Shown here piece after piece: positions 40,623 to 41,387 of a stretch of 41,387 nt of DNA. Each line of letters begins with the position of its first letter. Positions within the stretch are counted from its first letter, which is position 1. The position numbers were made by a program, and so were the translations under genes. The notes below the pieces were generated by a model, which worked only from the letters and a program-made list of their open reading frames with translations, did no database searches and was not told where the DNA came from. The stretch spans positions 1 through 41,387 of the forward strand of contig JAAOZI010000044.1 of assembly GCA_011605865.1 (NCBI GenBank). The letters run 5' to 3'. The DNA is from Archaeoglobales archaeon. GTDB lineage: Archaea; Halobacteriota; Archaeoglobi; Archaeoglobales; Archaeoglobaceae.

Positions 40623-41387
40623 ATGGTAAGAGTATCTATATCAATACTAAAAAAAGAGGCAAAGAAAAATATTGAAGAAGGGCTAGAGAAATTCGAAGAG
40701 GAAGCAATTGAGACGATAAGAAGAGCCAAAAAAAGACGAGTTCTGCTTAGAACCAAGAAAGAGAAGAGAATATTCCGTGAAATAACAAAAGAGTACAAAC
40801 CAGAAATTCACGGACCCCTAATAGAATTTACACCTCCCCCCGGCTGGAAAGTTATTGAAGAATACTGGATTGAAGAGCATTTTTGCAAGATTTTCATTCT
40901 ATACAACGAAGATGAACAGGATTATTGGTATTTTGTTGCTGAACCCAAGCTTTCACCGTATGAGATGGAAGTTTACGCCCAAATGTATCTCCTGATGCGA
41001 GATGAACTGGAAAGAATTTCAATTTCCGACGGCATGGAAAAAGAAGCAATTTTACAGAAAATTTATACCAAAGTGCTGAATGAATTGGGGATAAATCTAG
41101 ATGAGAAAGGATACGCAAAAATATTCTATTACCTAGAAAGAGACCTAATCGGCTACGGAAGGATCAATGCAATGGTAAGAGATAGAATGCTGGAAGATAT
41201 ATCCTGCAATGGCTACAGGAAACCTCTATATGTCTACCACAGATCCTACACAAATCTTAGAACGAACGTGGTCTTCGAAGATGAGAGCGAGCTTGATTCC
41301 TTTGTAATAAACCTGGCTCAGAAGTGCGGGAAGCATTTGAGCATCGCTGAGCCCATGGTTGACGCCACGATGCCCGATGGGAGCAGG
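40623..41387 (+). CDS. Type II/IV secretion (FlaI/TadA-like) ATPase, N-terminal part
   Basis: 255 codons are in the window and the gene runs off its end. The start is ATG 40623, before a basic, Lys/Arg-rich helix. The later part holds GWKVIEEYWIEE, the family linker, and RDLIGYGRINAMVRDRMLEDISCNG, then LAQKCGKHLSIAEPMVDATMPDGSR, the N-terminal half of the secretion ATPase fold that drives archaella, pili or Tad-type secretion. The Walker boxes lie beyond the window. The subgroup (FlaI, PilT/TadA or other) cannot be decided. Confidence 0.88.
   Translation, partial: MVRVSISILKKEAKKNIEEGLEKFEEEAIETIRRAKKRRVLLRTKKEKRIFREITKEYKPEIHGPLIEFTPPPGWKVIEEYWIEEHFCKIFILYNEDEQDYWYFVAEPKLSPYEMEVYAQMYLLMRDELERISISDGMEKEAILQKIYTKVLNELGINLDEKGYAKIFYYLERDLIGYGRINAMVRDRMLEDISCNGYRKPLYVYHRSYTNLRTNVVFEDESELDSFVINLAQKCGKHLSIAEPMVDATMPDGSR

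Noticed and set aside
1-41387. CRISPR arrays or phage/integrase modules
   Set aside because: No regularly spaced direct repeats, cas-like genes, integrases or capsid genes were seen; the only repeats are TnpB-derived remnants and the tRNA-Glu pair.

Overview
The window is chromosomal DNA of a euryarchaeon, most likely a member of the Archaeoglobales (Archaeoglobus, Ferroglobus or Geoglobus type). The evidence is MCM helicase, Alba, a KEOPS Cgi121 subunit, GHMP-type shikimate kinase, archaeal ArfC, a DUF401 membrane protein, a fragment of an F420-dependent methylene-tetrahydromethanopterin reductase, indolepyruvate:ferredoxin oxidoreductase, a Ku/ligase pair, and a tRNA-Trp whose intron carries a box C/D guide. 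Promoters are archaeal, with TTTAAA/TATA-like boxes about 25-30 bases before a start codon, and several genes look leaderless. Species cannot be fixed from the sequence alone.

Layout. 1-4300: the tail of an acyl-CoA ligase, then a minus-strand block of mcm and a RecA-fold ATPase/cgi121/shikimate kinase cluster. 4300-9240: mostly plus strand, with a thioredoxin-HEAT protein, an alpha/beta hydrolase, tRNA-Glu(TTC) on the other strand, intron-bearing tRNA-Trp, tatA, a UbiD-type decarboxylase, mobB and an AAA ATPase. 9240-16920: a heme O synthase-like prenyltransferase, a broken mer-like gene cut by a mobile-element end, a Roadblock/DUF2226 pair, dapB, tRNA-Glu(CTC), a composite TnpB-derived repeat, a DUF401 permease, arfC, a small DUF2103-like protein, iorB and a coiled-coil protein. 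16950-21900: a ligase/Ku end-joining operon, a spoVG homologue behind a probable structured leader RNA, gatCA, a second composite TnpB-derived repeat, and an HTH regulator. 21980-27780: an SsuABC-like ABC transporter, a tnpB pseudogene, bioY, a cysteine-rich protein and the replicative-type DNA ligase. 27800-34360: a three-gene 2-hydroxyacyl-CoA dehydratase/benzoyl-CoA reductase-like operon, alba, leuA-like, a TPR protein, a HIT hydrolase and a TrmB-type regulator. 34420-41387: two translationally coupled radical SAM enzymes, a small membrane protein, iorA, an SAH/MTA deaminase-like amidohydrolase and the start of a type II/IV secretion ATPase.

The main accessory signal is decay of IS200/IS605-type (TnpB) elements. 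No tnpA or intact tnpB is present, but at least eight remnants lie between genes. Two are copies of one composite structure, one truncates a mer-like gene, and others touch the stop or ribosome-binding site of neighbouring genes. Less expected items are a long structured leader before a bacterial-type spoVG, the paired radical SAM enzymes beside a TrmB regulator, and a clean 15-bp palindrome at the start site of the Roadblock operon. I found no CRISPR array, rRNA, integrase or phage module.
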